A stretch of 64,000 nucleotides of DNA from Edolisoma coerulescens (taxonomy: Eukaryota > Chordata > Aves > Passeriformes > Campephagidae), in contig VWZW01006249.1 in NCBI GenBank assembly GCA_013397115.1, positions 1-64,000 on the forward strand. The letters run 5' to 3'. The notes under the pieces were generated by a model. That model saw only the letters and a list, made by a program, of their open reading frames with translations. It searched no databases and had not been told where the DNA came from. Shown one piece after another: positions 12,344 through 25,800 of the stretch. The first letter of the stretch is position 1; the number at the start of each line of letters is the position of its first letter. A program made the position numbers and the translations under genes.

Positions 12344-13569
12344 ATTCATCAACCCTGTCAAATCACTTTTGAAAATGGAATTCAGGCTTCTAAGACAGTA
12401 AGTACTTTTAAAAGAAGTTTTACCAAAAGAAAGATCACATGTCTTACTGTGTATCTGTAAAGTGCCTGGCAGTATTATGGCTCTATATGAAATATTTTTA
12501 GATTAACCACATTTTCTAATATTTTAATAATCCTTTGTTTGAGAGAGAGTGAGCAAGAAAGACAGAAAGGCTCAACCTACTGAAATAGAGAGAAAATAAC
12601 ATCTTCCTACACCCTCCACTAGGTTAGGAAAGAGCAAACTTAAAAAAAAAAAAATGTTTAGAAACAGTATTTTATTGAGCTCCAGCAGCTCTCTATTTAA
12701 AAAAAAAGAAAAAAAAGAGGGAAAATATCATGTTCCTTCTCTAGCATTGATAAACAGTACCTATCACTTTAAAATAGGGTGTTATGCCTAGATTAAATCT
12801 CAGTGCTCAAAATATTTTTGCATTAATTTTACCTAATATAAAAACATTGACATGAGAACTAAAATATCAAGTATGTCATGAATATTAATGGCTAAAATAA
12901 CTACATAGATTTATTTCTCTTCAATTAAAAAATTTAGTGCATCTTTTTCCTTGATCATTCCTGTTAGCTTTTCCCACCTCTGTGTTTTGCTGGAGATGCC
13001 AATGGCACCAGTGCTACAGAGATTTTCCGAAGTTCACCATCGAGCAGTGCTCCAGACAGCTACACAATGATCAGGCATCTGCATGTCACCTGGTCCACTT
13101 GTACCCACTTCCCCACCACCTACCTACCTGCAGGCACCCTGCATTGCAAACCTGGATGAAAAAGGTCAGTAAAGATCACCTACTAAGAAGTAACTACCAG
13201 TACAAAGTATGGAAAGCCTACTAACAAGCTTGAATTAAAACCCTCCCAAAGCATCAACCAGAGCTGTAATCACTGGCTGCCATTAACCACTTCTTTATTT
13301 GCTGAAATAAGAAATGTTGAATGGGAAACACTCCAAAATTCAAATTTTAATACTGGCTCTTTGATAGCCCATCACCTTCAGAAATTTGTTTAAAATTGGT
13401 AAGACTGCCTTTTCCTTACTGAAGAATGAGCAACAGGTACAGCAAACTTTTTTAAAAAATGCCACAATACATAGCAAGTGTTTCTGCTGCGGGAGGCACT
13501 TCCATTAAGACAAATACAATACGTCTGTCTTTTAGATACAGTGTGCTACATACATATTATAAAACAAGA

Positions 13570-16500
13570 TTAACCCAACATTTCAACAGCAGGATGATCC
13601 TTACTCTCCATCCACTCAAAACCTGATGCAGTCATTGAGTTAATGGATTCATTGCAGATTTGTTGAAACAAGGGGTCATTTTTTAATTCCTCCAGTGTAG
13701 CATCATCGTCTTGTCCCTGCTGACGACCTGGATCAAACAGTAGATTTGTGTCTAAAGTGTTCAGATCGTTAATGCTGCCTGAGAGCTCGGAAGACAACCT
13801 GATGTCGCTGGGAAAGACAGATGCAACGTTATTGAGATCTGATGCCACCTGATTCACCAGCTGCTGGTTTGTTGGCAGACTGTCCTCCCCTAAAAGGTCT
13901 TTTACAGTGCTGCTAAAATCTAATTGCTGCTCTCCGATGTCTGATTGTGCTTGGTTATCTCCAGAAGAAAAACTGATCTGATCGGTGCTGCTATTTTTTG
14001 TGAGGTAATTTGGTGTTTGGAATTCATAAACTGAAGTGCTGGAATTGATCATACTTTGTGGGTTGGCACTAGGAAAAGCAGTAGATGTCTCCAAAATCTG
14101 AGTGAGATTCATCCTGGCTGTGTAATTTGAGGGCATGTTATTCATTCCCAAACCTCTCACTGCATCATCACTATCAGAATCAAGTTTGTTTAACAACACA
14201 TTGGTTATTTTTTTAGTGTTTGTTTGTTTCTGAAGAGACGGGAAGGCCGTCTGCATCATCACAGTCAACGGGACTGACTGGCTTCTCTGTGCTATGTTAT
14301 TGGCACTGGTGTCTGCATGGATATTAGCAAATACATTGTGAACTTCGGGAGTCACTGGACTTCCAAAAGGTGTCATATTAGAGCGTGGTATATTTGACAC
14401 AGGGTAAACAGTGCTTCCACTGAGATTACGCTGGCGATGTACAGCAGGGCTCACACTCCGGCATCTCAGACTGTTGTTGAGAGATGAACTAGTTCCTTTG
14501 TTGTCCAAAGGAGCAGGAACAGCAAAGCCCTCCTGCTTGGTAGTGCTACTGACAGGGGCTGCCTGGTGCTGCACAGGTGAAACAGGAGTCACGCGACCGA
14601 AGTGAGTGTCGTGGTGGCGCGTCTGAGACTGGTATGACTGGCCGGGAACTGCAAAAGCGTGAGGTTTCCTGAAGCGATCTTCCACCAGCTCCTGGTAGCT
14701 CGTAAGGATGCCATGGTTTGCAACCGATGAATTACTAACCCCACTGTAGCCATTATTCATCCACTCGAGCTTGGTTTTGTCGGGATGGGTAGCCATAGGC
14801 CGCTGCATTGGCTTCACAGGGCTACTTGATATGATGCTGGCATCGTGGTAAGCCATACTGGAGCTGATGGGAGTAAATGCAAATGGGTTTCGGCATTCCA
14901 CAGGACTTGGAGGGACACTGCTGCTGCAGTTGGAATGGGGTGTGCCAATGGGCGTGTGCCGGCTGCTTCCTAGGGCACTGTCTACGGGAGTCGTCTGAGC
15001 CAGCCTTGAACAAGGGCTCTCTCGAGACATGTTCTGAGATCCAGCAATCATTTCGGAGGTGGGTGTTGGAGTCGGGGTGGGGGTGNGTTGTTATGGATCG
15101 AATGGTAAAAGTGTGTGCTGCTTGGATGAGATGACACAGGAGCTCCTTGAGCTGCAGCCTGACTCTGAAGTGCCATTCCTAGACAACCACCATAAGGATG
15201 GGAATTATTCATGGACATTTGCTCCTCCATGAGCACCAGCTCCTCCACAATGCTGTCCTGGGTAAGGTCGTCATCAAATGAAAAGAAGTTTTCATTTGAC
15301 TGAGGGACTGTATGCTCAAACTCTTTCAGCTCAGACTGCAGAGGTAACTGATTTGAAGACTGTGCTTGTATTTGATCCAAGGAGTCCTGGATCTGGCTCT
15401 GTAACTGCTGGCTGTACACATCCTGCTGTATACCTTCGCAGTGCACCGGCTCCCACGCGGATTCCTGTAAGTCACTAGAGCCAGAGTGCCCAGCAATAGT
15501 CATAACACTGATATCTTGCTGCTGATCACAATTCACAGATGCAAAGTCAGAGGTTTTGGTGATATGGTGCCACGTATTTGGGTTAAAGCTGCCATCAGAT
15601 TTTGAATCATTTTCTATGATAAACAAGTTTCCTTCCAATTTTACTTTTATATCTGGAGATGACGCTGATGCAAGCTGCTGTTCTAAAGTAGGATCACAGG
15701 TATTTAAATTGGTGCTCAAAGAAAGGTCTGTTGCTAAGTTTGCAGCAGCTGTAGAAGGTACAGGTACCGTCACGGGTACCTTGCTGGGAACTTGAGCAAG
15801 TGTTGCTGTACTGTCACTGTTAGCCAATGATCCAACCTTCAGAGCCTTCTTAACATTGTTAGCTTTTTGACCCTCCACAGCATTATCAGTTGAAAACTGC
15901 TCCACTAGTGGTTTCTTTACAGGTGGTAACTGGGAATCCTGAAGTGTTGAAGGTTGTCGCTTTCTTGGACTTTTAGTGCATGTTTTGTCTTTAATCATAG
16001 GCTCACCAGTAGGAGGTGAATTGATGCTGGTGCTGGACAAGTTTTGACTGGCAACTGTGAGTTTAAGAGTGCTTTGATTATTGCCCGCTGAAGAAACTGG
16101 CGTGATTTCATTAGACTGTGTCTTATATTTGATCCCTGCTTCTTCAGCTTCCTGATCACAGCCCTTACCTGGTTTTAGCTCCATGACATCATCTGTTGAA
16201 ACCTTCAAGGCTGCAACCTCAAAATTAATTAGCTGTGCAGGAGGCAGGTCAGGGGTTGCCTTTATGGATTTAGACACGTCAGAGCTCTCTTGGCCCTGTA
16301 CTGAGTTCTCATCCAGCAATGCTTCTGGTTCCGTTTTGATCTTGACTGCAGGCGTAGCTACAACAGTACTAGGCTTGGATCCTGGAGACTGAAGTGAAAC
16401 AACAGATCCATTTTTGATCTGTGGGCCAGTCCTCCCTTCTTCCACTGCTCCTGCACTAGTGCTAATTGAAGGCGTCTGTTTGACGGGCACACTACTGCTG

Positions 16501-16838
16501 CTCGGGGCAAGAGATATTGCTGTCATTTTTACCACATTTAAGGAATTCACATGTGGAGCTGGCACAACAGTCTTGATTGGGCTACTGGTAAATAGCACCG
16601 TTGTGGGAGAGCGGATGGTGAGAGCACTGGTGTTTGCTGGCTTAGGTAAGATCTGCGGGTAGCGATGCCGGGCAGAGCGGTCACCAACGGGGCTGGCGGG
16701 AACGTTCTGGGGAGTCTTTGGTGGCTGCTTGACTGATTGCATGTGCTGAGTGACCACCTGAACATTGAGCGGCAGGACCTTGCTATCAGACGATCCCATA
16801 GGACTTGGAGATGTCACCAACTGCCTGGTCCTTGGCAC
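13570..16838 (-). CDS. RFX7: RFX7 exon 9 (last coding exon)
   Basis: The acceptor CTCTCTCTACAG precedes GTGCCAAGGACC, so the exon opens at 16838 with V-P-R-T-R-Q-L-V-T-S-P-S-P, joining P-S-P-I-P from exon 8. It encodes about 1,090 residues, mostly low-complexity Ser/Thr/Pro with conserved islands: KTPQNVPASPVGDRSARHRY, a basic KSPRKR that could serve nuclear import, an acidic DDDLTQDSIVEELVLMEEQ, a Thr-Pro repeat, NPFAFTPISSSMAYHD, and a C-terminal acidic block ending EWMESKDHPAVEMLG. The stop codon TAA is at 13572-13570. The exon is 3,269 bases, one short of a multiple of three. The N at 15086 sits exactly where the frame changes (upstream frame ends ..H-N-N-X, downstream frame resumes T-P-T-P..T-S-E-M-I-A-G), so it stands for at least two bases of a Thr-Pro repeat. 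The sequence upstream of 16838 that stays open is intron, not coding. Confidence 0.96.
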
Positions 16839-19800
16839 CTGTAGAGAGAGAAAAAGAAAAGGTGTGGCAATGAAGCAAGAAGTCCTCAAAGCCCACACAC
16901 CACCTCAGCCCCAAGCATTTCAAAGGTGAAAGACAACGCAGCTCAATACACCAAAGCTAGTGCATGTCAGTTTGAAACAAAATAAGCTCTTCTACTTGTC
17001 CAAGACAATTTCTATTTCTCTGCCTAAGGATTGGTAGTCAGATATATGCCTTCTATTTTTAAGGCATGAGGCACTCGTCTACACACTAGTCTGCCCTTCT
17101 GGTAATGAAAGGGTCATTCTCATACAATCCTTCACCACCTGGGACAAAAAGACAGAGATACAGAGGCTAAAGAGGAGAGGATGTGTTCAAAATACCACTC
17201 ATTGTTAAGATTTCAAAAGTGATTTAAATACAAACTCACTCTCAGGCAGAAAAACTGGCTTACTTATCGAAATGAACAGCACAGTGAACATCTTAAAATG
17301 AAATAACCTTTCTGTACTCCCCAGCCCAATTTTATATGGCTGAAAGACAAAAATGTTCTGTATTATGGACATTCATTCAAAATAAAATTGTACCTGTCAC
17401 TAAATGCACTGGGCCAATGAAAGGCAATTTAGAATCCGTATTAGGGCATCAGTGACCCACAAAACTGGTGTCAGCTCTCTCATCTGCTTAAACGTCATCT
17501 CAAGGCTCACTTTAATGTCTTCAAAGACGAACTTGGCCTATGTTACGTGATCAGAATTCTGCTGCCTCTGTATCAATCCTGTAACTAATGTGGTACAACA
17601 CAGCCCAGACAGAAAAGCATCAAGGCATCCCAGCCTTTGAATGGAAACTCTTCTTCTAGCCCACTGACATCACTGCTTAGTTACTGGCACCCTTCATAGG
17701 GTGGATTCTCTAGAGAATTGCTGGAGAGCATTACCGGTATAGGGCTGGGGACAGCAGCCACAACAATGCCAATAGGTGGAGGGGACAGAATGGCAGGACT
17801 TCCATTAGATATACTGGTCACGCCATTGGTTGCAGCGCCTTCCGTTTTCTTTACTGGAGACTCTCCTGGCAAAGGAGACTGCAGTTTCTGTTCTTGCTGC
17901 TTCTTCTGGATCTTACGCTGCAGCTGCTGCTTAGCATCAACAGGAGATGGCAGAGTTTTCACTTGCGGTTGAAAAGAATTACTTTCAGCAGTAGGTATAA
18001 AAGCTGATGGCTGGGGGATCCCTTTTATTCCTGAAAACAAAAGAAGGAGAATGAATTACAACCAAATACACCCTGTCCGCTGTGGTGTCGCTTCTGTCTC
18101 TAACAGAGAATACATGGCAGGCATCTCCAAAACTATTCTGAGAACATCTCCTCCATGAGGCACTCCCATCCATGTCACGCTTAAATCTATTCAGTTTCAG
18201 TTTATTTCCACATTTGTGGCAAAACCTCTGTCTGTTAGACAAGCTGGGCATTAGCTGCTAAAATACTTTGTATGGGCCTCTTGTTTCTAGTACTGTCAAA
18301 TGGCAACGTGTGTCAGCACCACCTCAGCCCGGTGCACTTCACTGAACTGGCAGCAGAGGGCAGCGGGCACGTTTCAGATGAGCCTTTAAAATCCATCATC
18401 TGCCGTGGTTTTGTTTTTGTTACCTGTTCTAAGGCAGCTTTAAATGAAAACGGTTTCCAGAAAGCTGTGGGTCTGTGTCACAGAGGAGCAGCTCTGAGCA
18501 GATGACATTATCTAATGGCCAAGGCATTAAATACAGTGCAGCTAATATCAGAATGGATCAAAACCTTTGTGTGATCAGGGATAATGGTGAAAATAGGGCA
18601 GTAAGAAAAGTGTTCAGGAAAAAAAAGGAAAAAACATAAGAAGAAAAAGTTGAAAAAACAATGGAAATTAGAATGGGAGAACATTTTTTTCTGGAGAAAT
18701 TACTTTGCTGATCACAAAGCAAGCAGCAAGTGCTGCTTTCAGGGAGAAAACAGAGAATTAGTGTCCTCTGTGCATCTAGTACTAATTTCCCTTACAAAAT
18801 CACATCACATTCATGATCTCTTGTTTATTAACAGTCAAGAGGATTAGTGTGCTCTTTAGAGACCAAATAACCTTGCTAAACTACCCCTTTAGAAATGCTT
18901 TAATATTGTTTCATTTACACTTTGAGGTTACACAGTTTTAAAATAACTCCTAATTATAAATTAATCAACACCATTTTACTATTTTACTAGTTTTACTAAT
19001 ACTAATTTTACAATACTAAACCAAATTATTTGGTTTTAGATGCCCAGCACATGCTTAGGAACTGTGGTCTGGGAGCCCACTCTCTCAGCAGCAGTCTGCA
19101 TGTACCACGAGGGGCTGAATGTCACAACACGTCTCCACTTCCACAATTTCTTCTTCAAAGAGCAGTGAAATGTCCAAATATATTGCAATTACTGGCACAC
19201 AATTCTTCTACATGGGCAAGCAATACTGATAAGAAAAAACCCCTCAAACTTTTCTTTGAGGGTAAAAGTTTGCTTTTTCCTCAGTTAATGCACAGAGACA
19301 CTGTAGTTCCCTGCAAGAGGAATGGAAATATTTTGTTTGTCATGCTAGGAAGAACCTCTTCTAAAATGACTTTCCAAGCCATAGAGGCATGCACTGGAAG
19401 TAACTGCCCTGTTCCTTGAAGGAAACCATCTTGTCTTGAAGGAAGCGAGGGGGAGAAGCTACATGAGTTGAAGAGTTGTCCATACACTGAGTGTCCCTTC
19501 TAGCAGCACAGCAAGCAGAACCAGGGTAGCCAAGCCAATAGGTCACAATGGAGCATACAGGCAGCAAAACCCACCACTGCCACCTGCCAGGTCCCAGTTG
19601 GAATAAAGGAAAGAGAGCTGGAAGGAGAAAGGATATGATCCAGAAGGGGATCACCTGAACACCACTTTCCATTTAAAATTGCCTGTCTCAAGAGGCTGGC
19701 CTTTATCCGAACACATTTTGCTTGACAGGCCTAGGCAGAACTTCTCAGAGGCAAGACTGGGGGCATGTTGTGCACCTGCATTTTCCTTCTCATACTTCAT

Positions 19801-22800
19801 TTTTGTATCCACAGTCATCAAAACACATGATTAAGTGACTGATTTCGAGCATGCAGAAGGAAACAAACCACACAAAAAATCTGCTCTTGACAGAAAATGT
19901 TTTCCAAATTACGGCAAGTTATCAGACAGAAACACAGCTACACTAACAGTCTGTCTATGAACCAGCACTGTAGCAGCACCAAACTCCTGTTCTAGCCAAG
20001 TACATAAATTCAGCACAAGTACTCACATGCCCTGAAGACCAGGGTCCTCACCAGAGGAATGGGGGGATCATCAACTAAACCTGAGACCAGTGCTGATTTT
20101 CAGATCCTTATCCAGACTACCAGCAAGAACAGTAATTTGCAGCAATGTGACTAAAATCACATAAATGAATGCTCAATGCTCAGAGTCAGTGTTAAAGTTT
20201 GCCCTGAAGAGAAGTGATTCCTCAAACCAAGCTGTTACTACTCTCAGTAGGAATATCCCCCATTTCAACATTCAGCATTATCTCATTACCTGCTGGTGCC
20301 CCTGCCATTACTGTTAAAGCTGCCATTGACTTGGTACCAATATAGTGACTTTTGACAAGAAAACGAGCCAATTCCAAGACTGTATCAAAAGGCTGGCTCA
20401 GCACTTTCTGGGCCCATTCACAAACAAGCCGGCAGGCTGCAGAGACGACTTCCTCATCAGCACTTTGCAGCTGCCCAGATGGCTCTGCTCCATCCAACTA
20501 AACCAAACAAACAAAGGAGGAAAGGTTACTTTAATTAATAAGGGTCATTAAGGCATGAAAACAAAAATAGAAAGCAAGTTATTATCAGAATCACACAAGA
20601 AGTTGAGTAGTATGTTAACAGTTTTACATGAAGTTATAAGAATGAGATCACAACATCAGTATCTTTCAAAATTAAATGTCTTAACGATAATCTACGTGTT
20701 GTTTCCAAAGGCATTATATGGAATTGACATTTCTGGAAGAATATCACAGACAGAATCCTAATATTTGGACCACCACCAATTGATTTTCCCTGTATCCAGA
20801 GTCTTGTTAACTCAGCAATCACTATACCCCAGTGAAAGAAGCAGTTCCTGGGTAATCTCTTCCCTATCATTGACTTCAAAAAATACAGTAAAAGCAAAAC
20901 AGAGTCAGAGTTAAAAGCATGTATGCAGTGGATGGGAACACTGTGGAAGCCTAATTCACCTCCTAAATTAGTTAAGAGTATTGCAATTCATTGCGAACTT
21001 TACAGAAAAAAACATCAAACAATGATTCAGAATATAAGAATCATAAAGAAAAATCTTAAAAGCTGCACAGATCTTCACTTTGTTTTGAAAAGTTCTGACA
21101 GAAAAACAGCATAATAAATGTTAACTTGCAGAAAGATATATAAATAAGCAAATAGATATCATACCCCATCTCCAGTTTTATGAAAGTCAAGGTTGGGCAG
21201 TGTTGGCATATGCACAAAAGCCTTCTTCCTCAGTCCACTGTAGCAATATGTGAGCAACAATTAAGGTCTAAATTGTCTTCTTGTTAGTTGGGGGATAGGA
21301 GAGAAGAGCAGTAATTCCTCTGATAACCCTCATAAGCTTTAAAAGCAAACTCAACACAGAACTAAGAATTCCTGTCATTAGCATGATCTCACAGCCAGCC
21401 AGAATCAAAAGCCTATCAGTGGCTGCATTCTTGGCCAAGTCTTTGGGCTTCTGCATCTATGCAGAGATGCTGGGTATGATGAATTTCATGTGATGACTTA
21501 GAACAAGCACTAAACCATGCCAGGCAGTTTCAATTAGCTACTCAATATTCAAATCATTAACATAAATTTGGACTAAACTCTCTTTCTAAAACAAGATGGG
21601 AGAATAAATTTCCAAAAGTTAATTGCTATTAAAAAAATGTATTCTCGAATTTAGGTTCTTCTTTATTTCCTTCTCCTAAAGGACTTCCTCAAACTGGAGT
21701 TTCCCAGGACAAGATAAAGCGCCCGATGAGTGCATTTCTTCCTACAATTTCACACAATTTTTGAGGCACTCTCTCCTCATTCATGATCATTTTTCTGTAA
21801 ATATACAGACATAAAGACCCAGACTCTTTCTTACACTGATCTCATCAAACTGGTACACAAAAATATACTCCCTTTATTACTCGTACTCACTTGTTTATAG
21901 GTCTAGAAATCAAATCAGCCTTTTTTTTCCTGTCCACAGCATTACTCTGGGAGTTCATACACAGTGTCTTTTCTCCATGACACACAAATCCTTTCCAGGA
22001 TCACTAATTTTTCACATTCTGTAAACATGTCTGTATTCTTTCCTAGGCCATGGAGTTTGCAATTGCTTGCATTAACCTGGATGGAGCATAATTATAGTAA
22101 AAGAAATCTAAGGAGCCTGGGAATTATGGTAGGTGTGAGACAAGGTCGCATTTTAATCATTAGAATTAGAAACAGTGGAAATAGAACTTAAAGAGATCCC
22201 CTGGGTCAAGCTACAATTACATCATATGATTTCTTCCTTAACACTTCTCTAGCTCTATCCAGAACAGGAGTACTAAGTTTTGGATTTCACTACTAGATAA
22301 TCCAACATCATATTTTTATGAAACAGTTTAACTGACACGTAACTTCTCCATTTACTACAACACGGAAGGTTTTTTCCTCAATGGAAGACAAGCAATTCCA
22401 GGCTGCCTGCTAGCATTTAATTCTTTCTCTAAGTGCACGCTTCAAGTGAGACCTGGCAAAGGCCACTATTACAGCACATCCGTATCATCGCTGTTTCTTC
22501 TTTTGAGTGGTTTTTAATTAGAGCCTACGAGCACCTCAATGCCTTTTAGCCTTTTCATGCTCTCCCTCCTCTGCTTACTGCAGTGGCTTTGCCTACCCAG
22601 CACATCAGGACGCAGTGAGAGCCAGCCCTGGGGAATGCAGCAGGTAGTACATTACTTCACCACAGCTTCTAAGGGTTCTCATGCAAAGGTGTAATTCTCA
22701 TCTTGGAAAAGAAAAAATTGTTGTGGATGAAAAAACTGAAAACCACTAACCATTTCGGTTCCTTTATTCCAATATCTCTCTTCGCACTAAATTATAAAAC

Positions 22801-25800
22801 TTTCTGAATGCCTCGCTGCTGTGACAACTAAGTGTCAGAACCTAAATATAAGTACTTGTTTCCAAAGTTACATCTTGCAACCTAACACTACTGCAATTAA
22901 TAATTGTTAAAAAACGTTAGAAAAGTGTCGGCATTTTTTATTCGTTACTTCCACATTTAGCCGGCAGTTAAGCCGTAACGACAGATGTTCTCCAGGCAAG
23001 TGCAGAACAAGTTACTGAGACGCGTTCTAGCAAAGGATATTTTGATTTGCCTCTTGTGCCTAGACGACGGGCCTTCATATTTGGAAAGACATTTTTCATG
23101 ATCTTTCCAAAGTCAGCAGCACTTAATGGGTGGTAGCCAAGATTGTCACAATAGCTCCTGCAACAAAGAGAAAGAAAACGTGAATGGAATCGAAGTTAAT
23201 ACAAATGGCCAGCCTACATGCTAGACTCCAAAGGTTTTCAAAAGAAAACACTTATCCCCGTCCATATTTAGAACCACATTTAACATTAATGAAGCTATCC
23301 ACAACGAACTGAATGCATTAAAAATGTATAAACAGAGCTATTAATACCATCCTTTTTGCCTTGTTCTCTACTGAGTTCAAAGACAAGTCATGTGGAGACA
23401 TAACAAGTAGTGGCATTATCTAGAGCACAGTTAAGATTTACTCCACAATTCAGTCTGAAGCATATGTTTCAATTCAATTATTTCAGGACATAATAAAGCA
23501 GAGACCCTGTTCTAGCCAGAAGCACAACTTGAGTGTGGTAAGGCCTGAAGTCCTGCAGGAATATTTGAAAAGCAGTAGGTAAGAGATGTGTCAGTGTCCA
23601 GAGAAAGATTTTGCATATACAACTTCAATTTAATAGACCTTAACAGAACTAAACTTAAAAGATGCCTTCCCAGGGAACCAGCTTTATAGGTGTAACATAA
23701 GCACATACAGAGGACCCAGTCCTCCTACCACTGTGATCCTACTGAACTATGAGAGCTGCTTGATTACAGGACCCTATTTAACAGTCCTAAATTAACAGAG
23801 ATTCCAACTGCTGCTGCAAATGAAGATCATCACGTGACTCAGTATACAACTTGATGATATAGGGGAATAAAGAAACAAAAAATAATGATTTTGCCAACTT
23901 TACTTGTTCTAGTAAAATGGGCACTGTTTTCTGTCTTCAGTTCTCAAAAGCCGCAGAAGGAATTTTGTTTCAGCATCTGAGACATTTAAAAAATACGTTC
24001 TTAAAGCAGAGAAAAAGAATTGTTGATTCTGCTGTAAAAGGTGAATGTTCTGGAAAATCAGAAACATAAAGCAAAGGAGAAAACCAGGACCTGCTCTGGA
24101 AGTGCTTAAGGCTGCACAAAGACAGCAACTCCCTGTGCTGTTTCACAGGCATTGATGTGCTGTGGCCTAAAATGTACCAGTAAAACCTTCTCAGTGAGAT
24201 TCCCAACAGCCACAGCATCAGCACCAGATAGAAATGACCTCCTTTCCTGTGAGAAATCCTACCAGCAATACACAAAAACAACCTGCCTCTGAAAAGGTGA
24301 CTACATGATCCAGTGTGGTTATCAGCAGGAGAGCAGAAAAAACAATGACTTCACACCCCACAGTTGCCCGCTACTCTGATCAGGTACATACACACAAACA
24401 AACCCCTGGAAACTCAGGCAGATGCAAAGAAAAAGCAGCAGTCTGAAACAGATGCTTCATCCCCAGCACCACCTAGTAACAATCTGCATCCAAGTGGGCC
24501 AGTCAAAATGTCTTCTCTTCGAGCTGTAGCTCTGTAGAAAGCTGTAAATATTTCTTGAGATACTTCCACTGCCTTTACTTTCTCAGTCAAAATACTAGTT
24601 ACTACAGAGCAAGTATCTGCTGCTTTTACCCTGGCTGTAGGTTGGTATCCTCCACTTGGAAAGCACCACCACAGATGTAATGATTTTGATGCTGACAAAC
24701 AGCAACATTTATGCTCTTTGGTTCTGACACTGCCCTGCAGAGCCTCCCCCCACGTCTGGGGCCACTCTGTCCAAACCAGGAGACGTTGCCTACAACCTGG
24801 TACGCTAGCCAGGGATCAGTCTAGTTTCTATGTGGAACATCAAGAAGCTCTATATCCAATTTATATACCTACACATTTCAATATATGTCACTCAGAAGCT
24901 GGATTCTAGATATGTCCCTTTGAAGTTATTACAAAGGAATTCTCTTCCTGCCTTACTGTACCTTCACAGGAATCACATTGCTTTATGTGTAATAAATAGA
25001 TCTCTGTGTGCTTTTTGTCCCTTGCACCTTGCCAGGCCTCCATGGATTCAAACTTTAGTCTGAAAATTCCTGGAAGGTAGGTCTCTGTTGCTTACTGATG
25101 CTGATTACAAGACCTTAAGTCTCAAATACCATTCAAAGGAGGACTCTCCGAATTTCTCTGCCACAGTCAGCAGTATCTTTGACTGAAACTCAACAATGTC
25201 AGCAAAATAAAGTAAAAAGCCCAAAAAAACAAGCTAGCAAGACACCAGGATTCGGGACCTACCAATCTATTAACTTCAAAGTTAAAATTATTCCCTCCCT
25301 AGGAGAAAATAAATAAATAAAAAGGGAATAAAATTATCCATTCCTCAAGTCTAGCACATCTGGTTTAAGACAATCACTTGCTAGCAGCAAAAACATACAG
25401 TCTACATGGTCCCCTTGTATCCATAGTGGCAGCCCCTGCAAGCTTATGATTTCTGAGCTACCAGTATTATCATGGAATTTCAGTTTTCAGACAGATCATC
25501 CCACATCACCCCTCCCCCTCCTGGCTTAGTCGAGAACCCTCCATGTCCATCTGTGGCCTCTCATTGACTTGACAACATATACCAGGAGTCTCTCCCCTGA
25601 AGCTCTTCTCTCTGCTGCTTGCACTCTTGGCACATCGCTGAGCCCAGGAGCTGTTTTGCTCTTTGAAGGGTGGGTGGGAATCAGANAAAAGCTGATGAAG
25701 ATAGTCAGGCTATACAGCCCAGCTTACACAGCTTCCTGGGCAGAAAAAACCAGCATGAATAGCAAATGATAAAGAACCTATTATATGAAACAAAACAGAG

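Larger units (their letters stand above)
9520..13569 (-). other. RFX7: RFX7 3' untranslated region
   Basis: The roughly 4 kb after the stop codon are AT-rich, contain several T- and A-tracts, and show no further coding exon on the minus strand. I take the 3' UTR to run to a cleavage site about 15-25 bases past the AATAAA at 9539-9544. RFX7 transcripts in mammals also have multi-kilobase 3' UTRs, as I recall. Other AATAAA hexamers occur on the minus strand, for example at 10540-10545, so alternative shorter ends are possible. A CpG-rich patch and a CR1 3' end at about 11.1-11.26 kb interrupt the region. The end is inferred, not proven. Confidence 0.55.

Noticed and set aside
15556..16662. Plus-strand open frames opposite RFX7 exon 9 (15556-15795, 16183-16392, 16414-16662)
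   Set aside because: These are antisense shadows of a highly coding exon, with no family match or splice context.
16839..16898. An apparent start codon (M-W-A-L-R-T) in frame with the large RFX7 exon
   Set aside because: It lies upstream of a strong acceptor (CTCTCTCTACAG), and the RFX7 match begins exactly at 16838; this is open intron sequence.
20222..20289. Continuation of the exon 7 frame beyond the donor
   Set aside because: The residues after PAG do not match RFX7, and a GTAATGAG donor sits at the match boundary.
21237..21239. AG acceptor TTGCTACAG before TGGACTGAGG as a normal GT-AG junction
   Set aside because: It would delete Y-C-Y-S of the conserved DNA-binding domain and shift the frame, and the partner exon has no suitable GT donor. 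The AC at 21251-21250 with the ATATCCTTT donor fits perfectly.
23016..23041. Read-through of exon 5 past 23041 to a GT after TCA (about 23016)
   Set aside because: It would add non-family residues and end in the wrong phase for exon 6.
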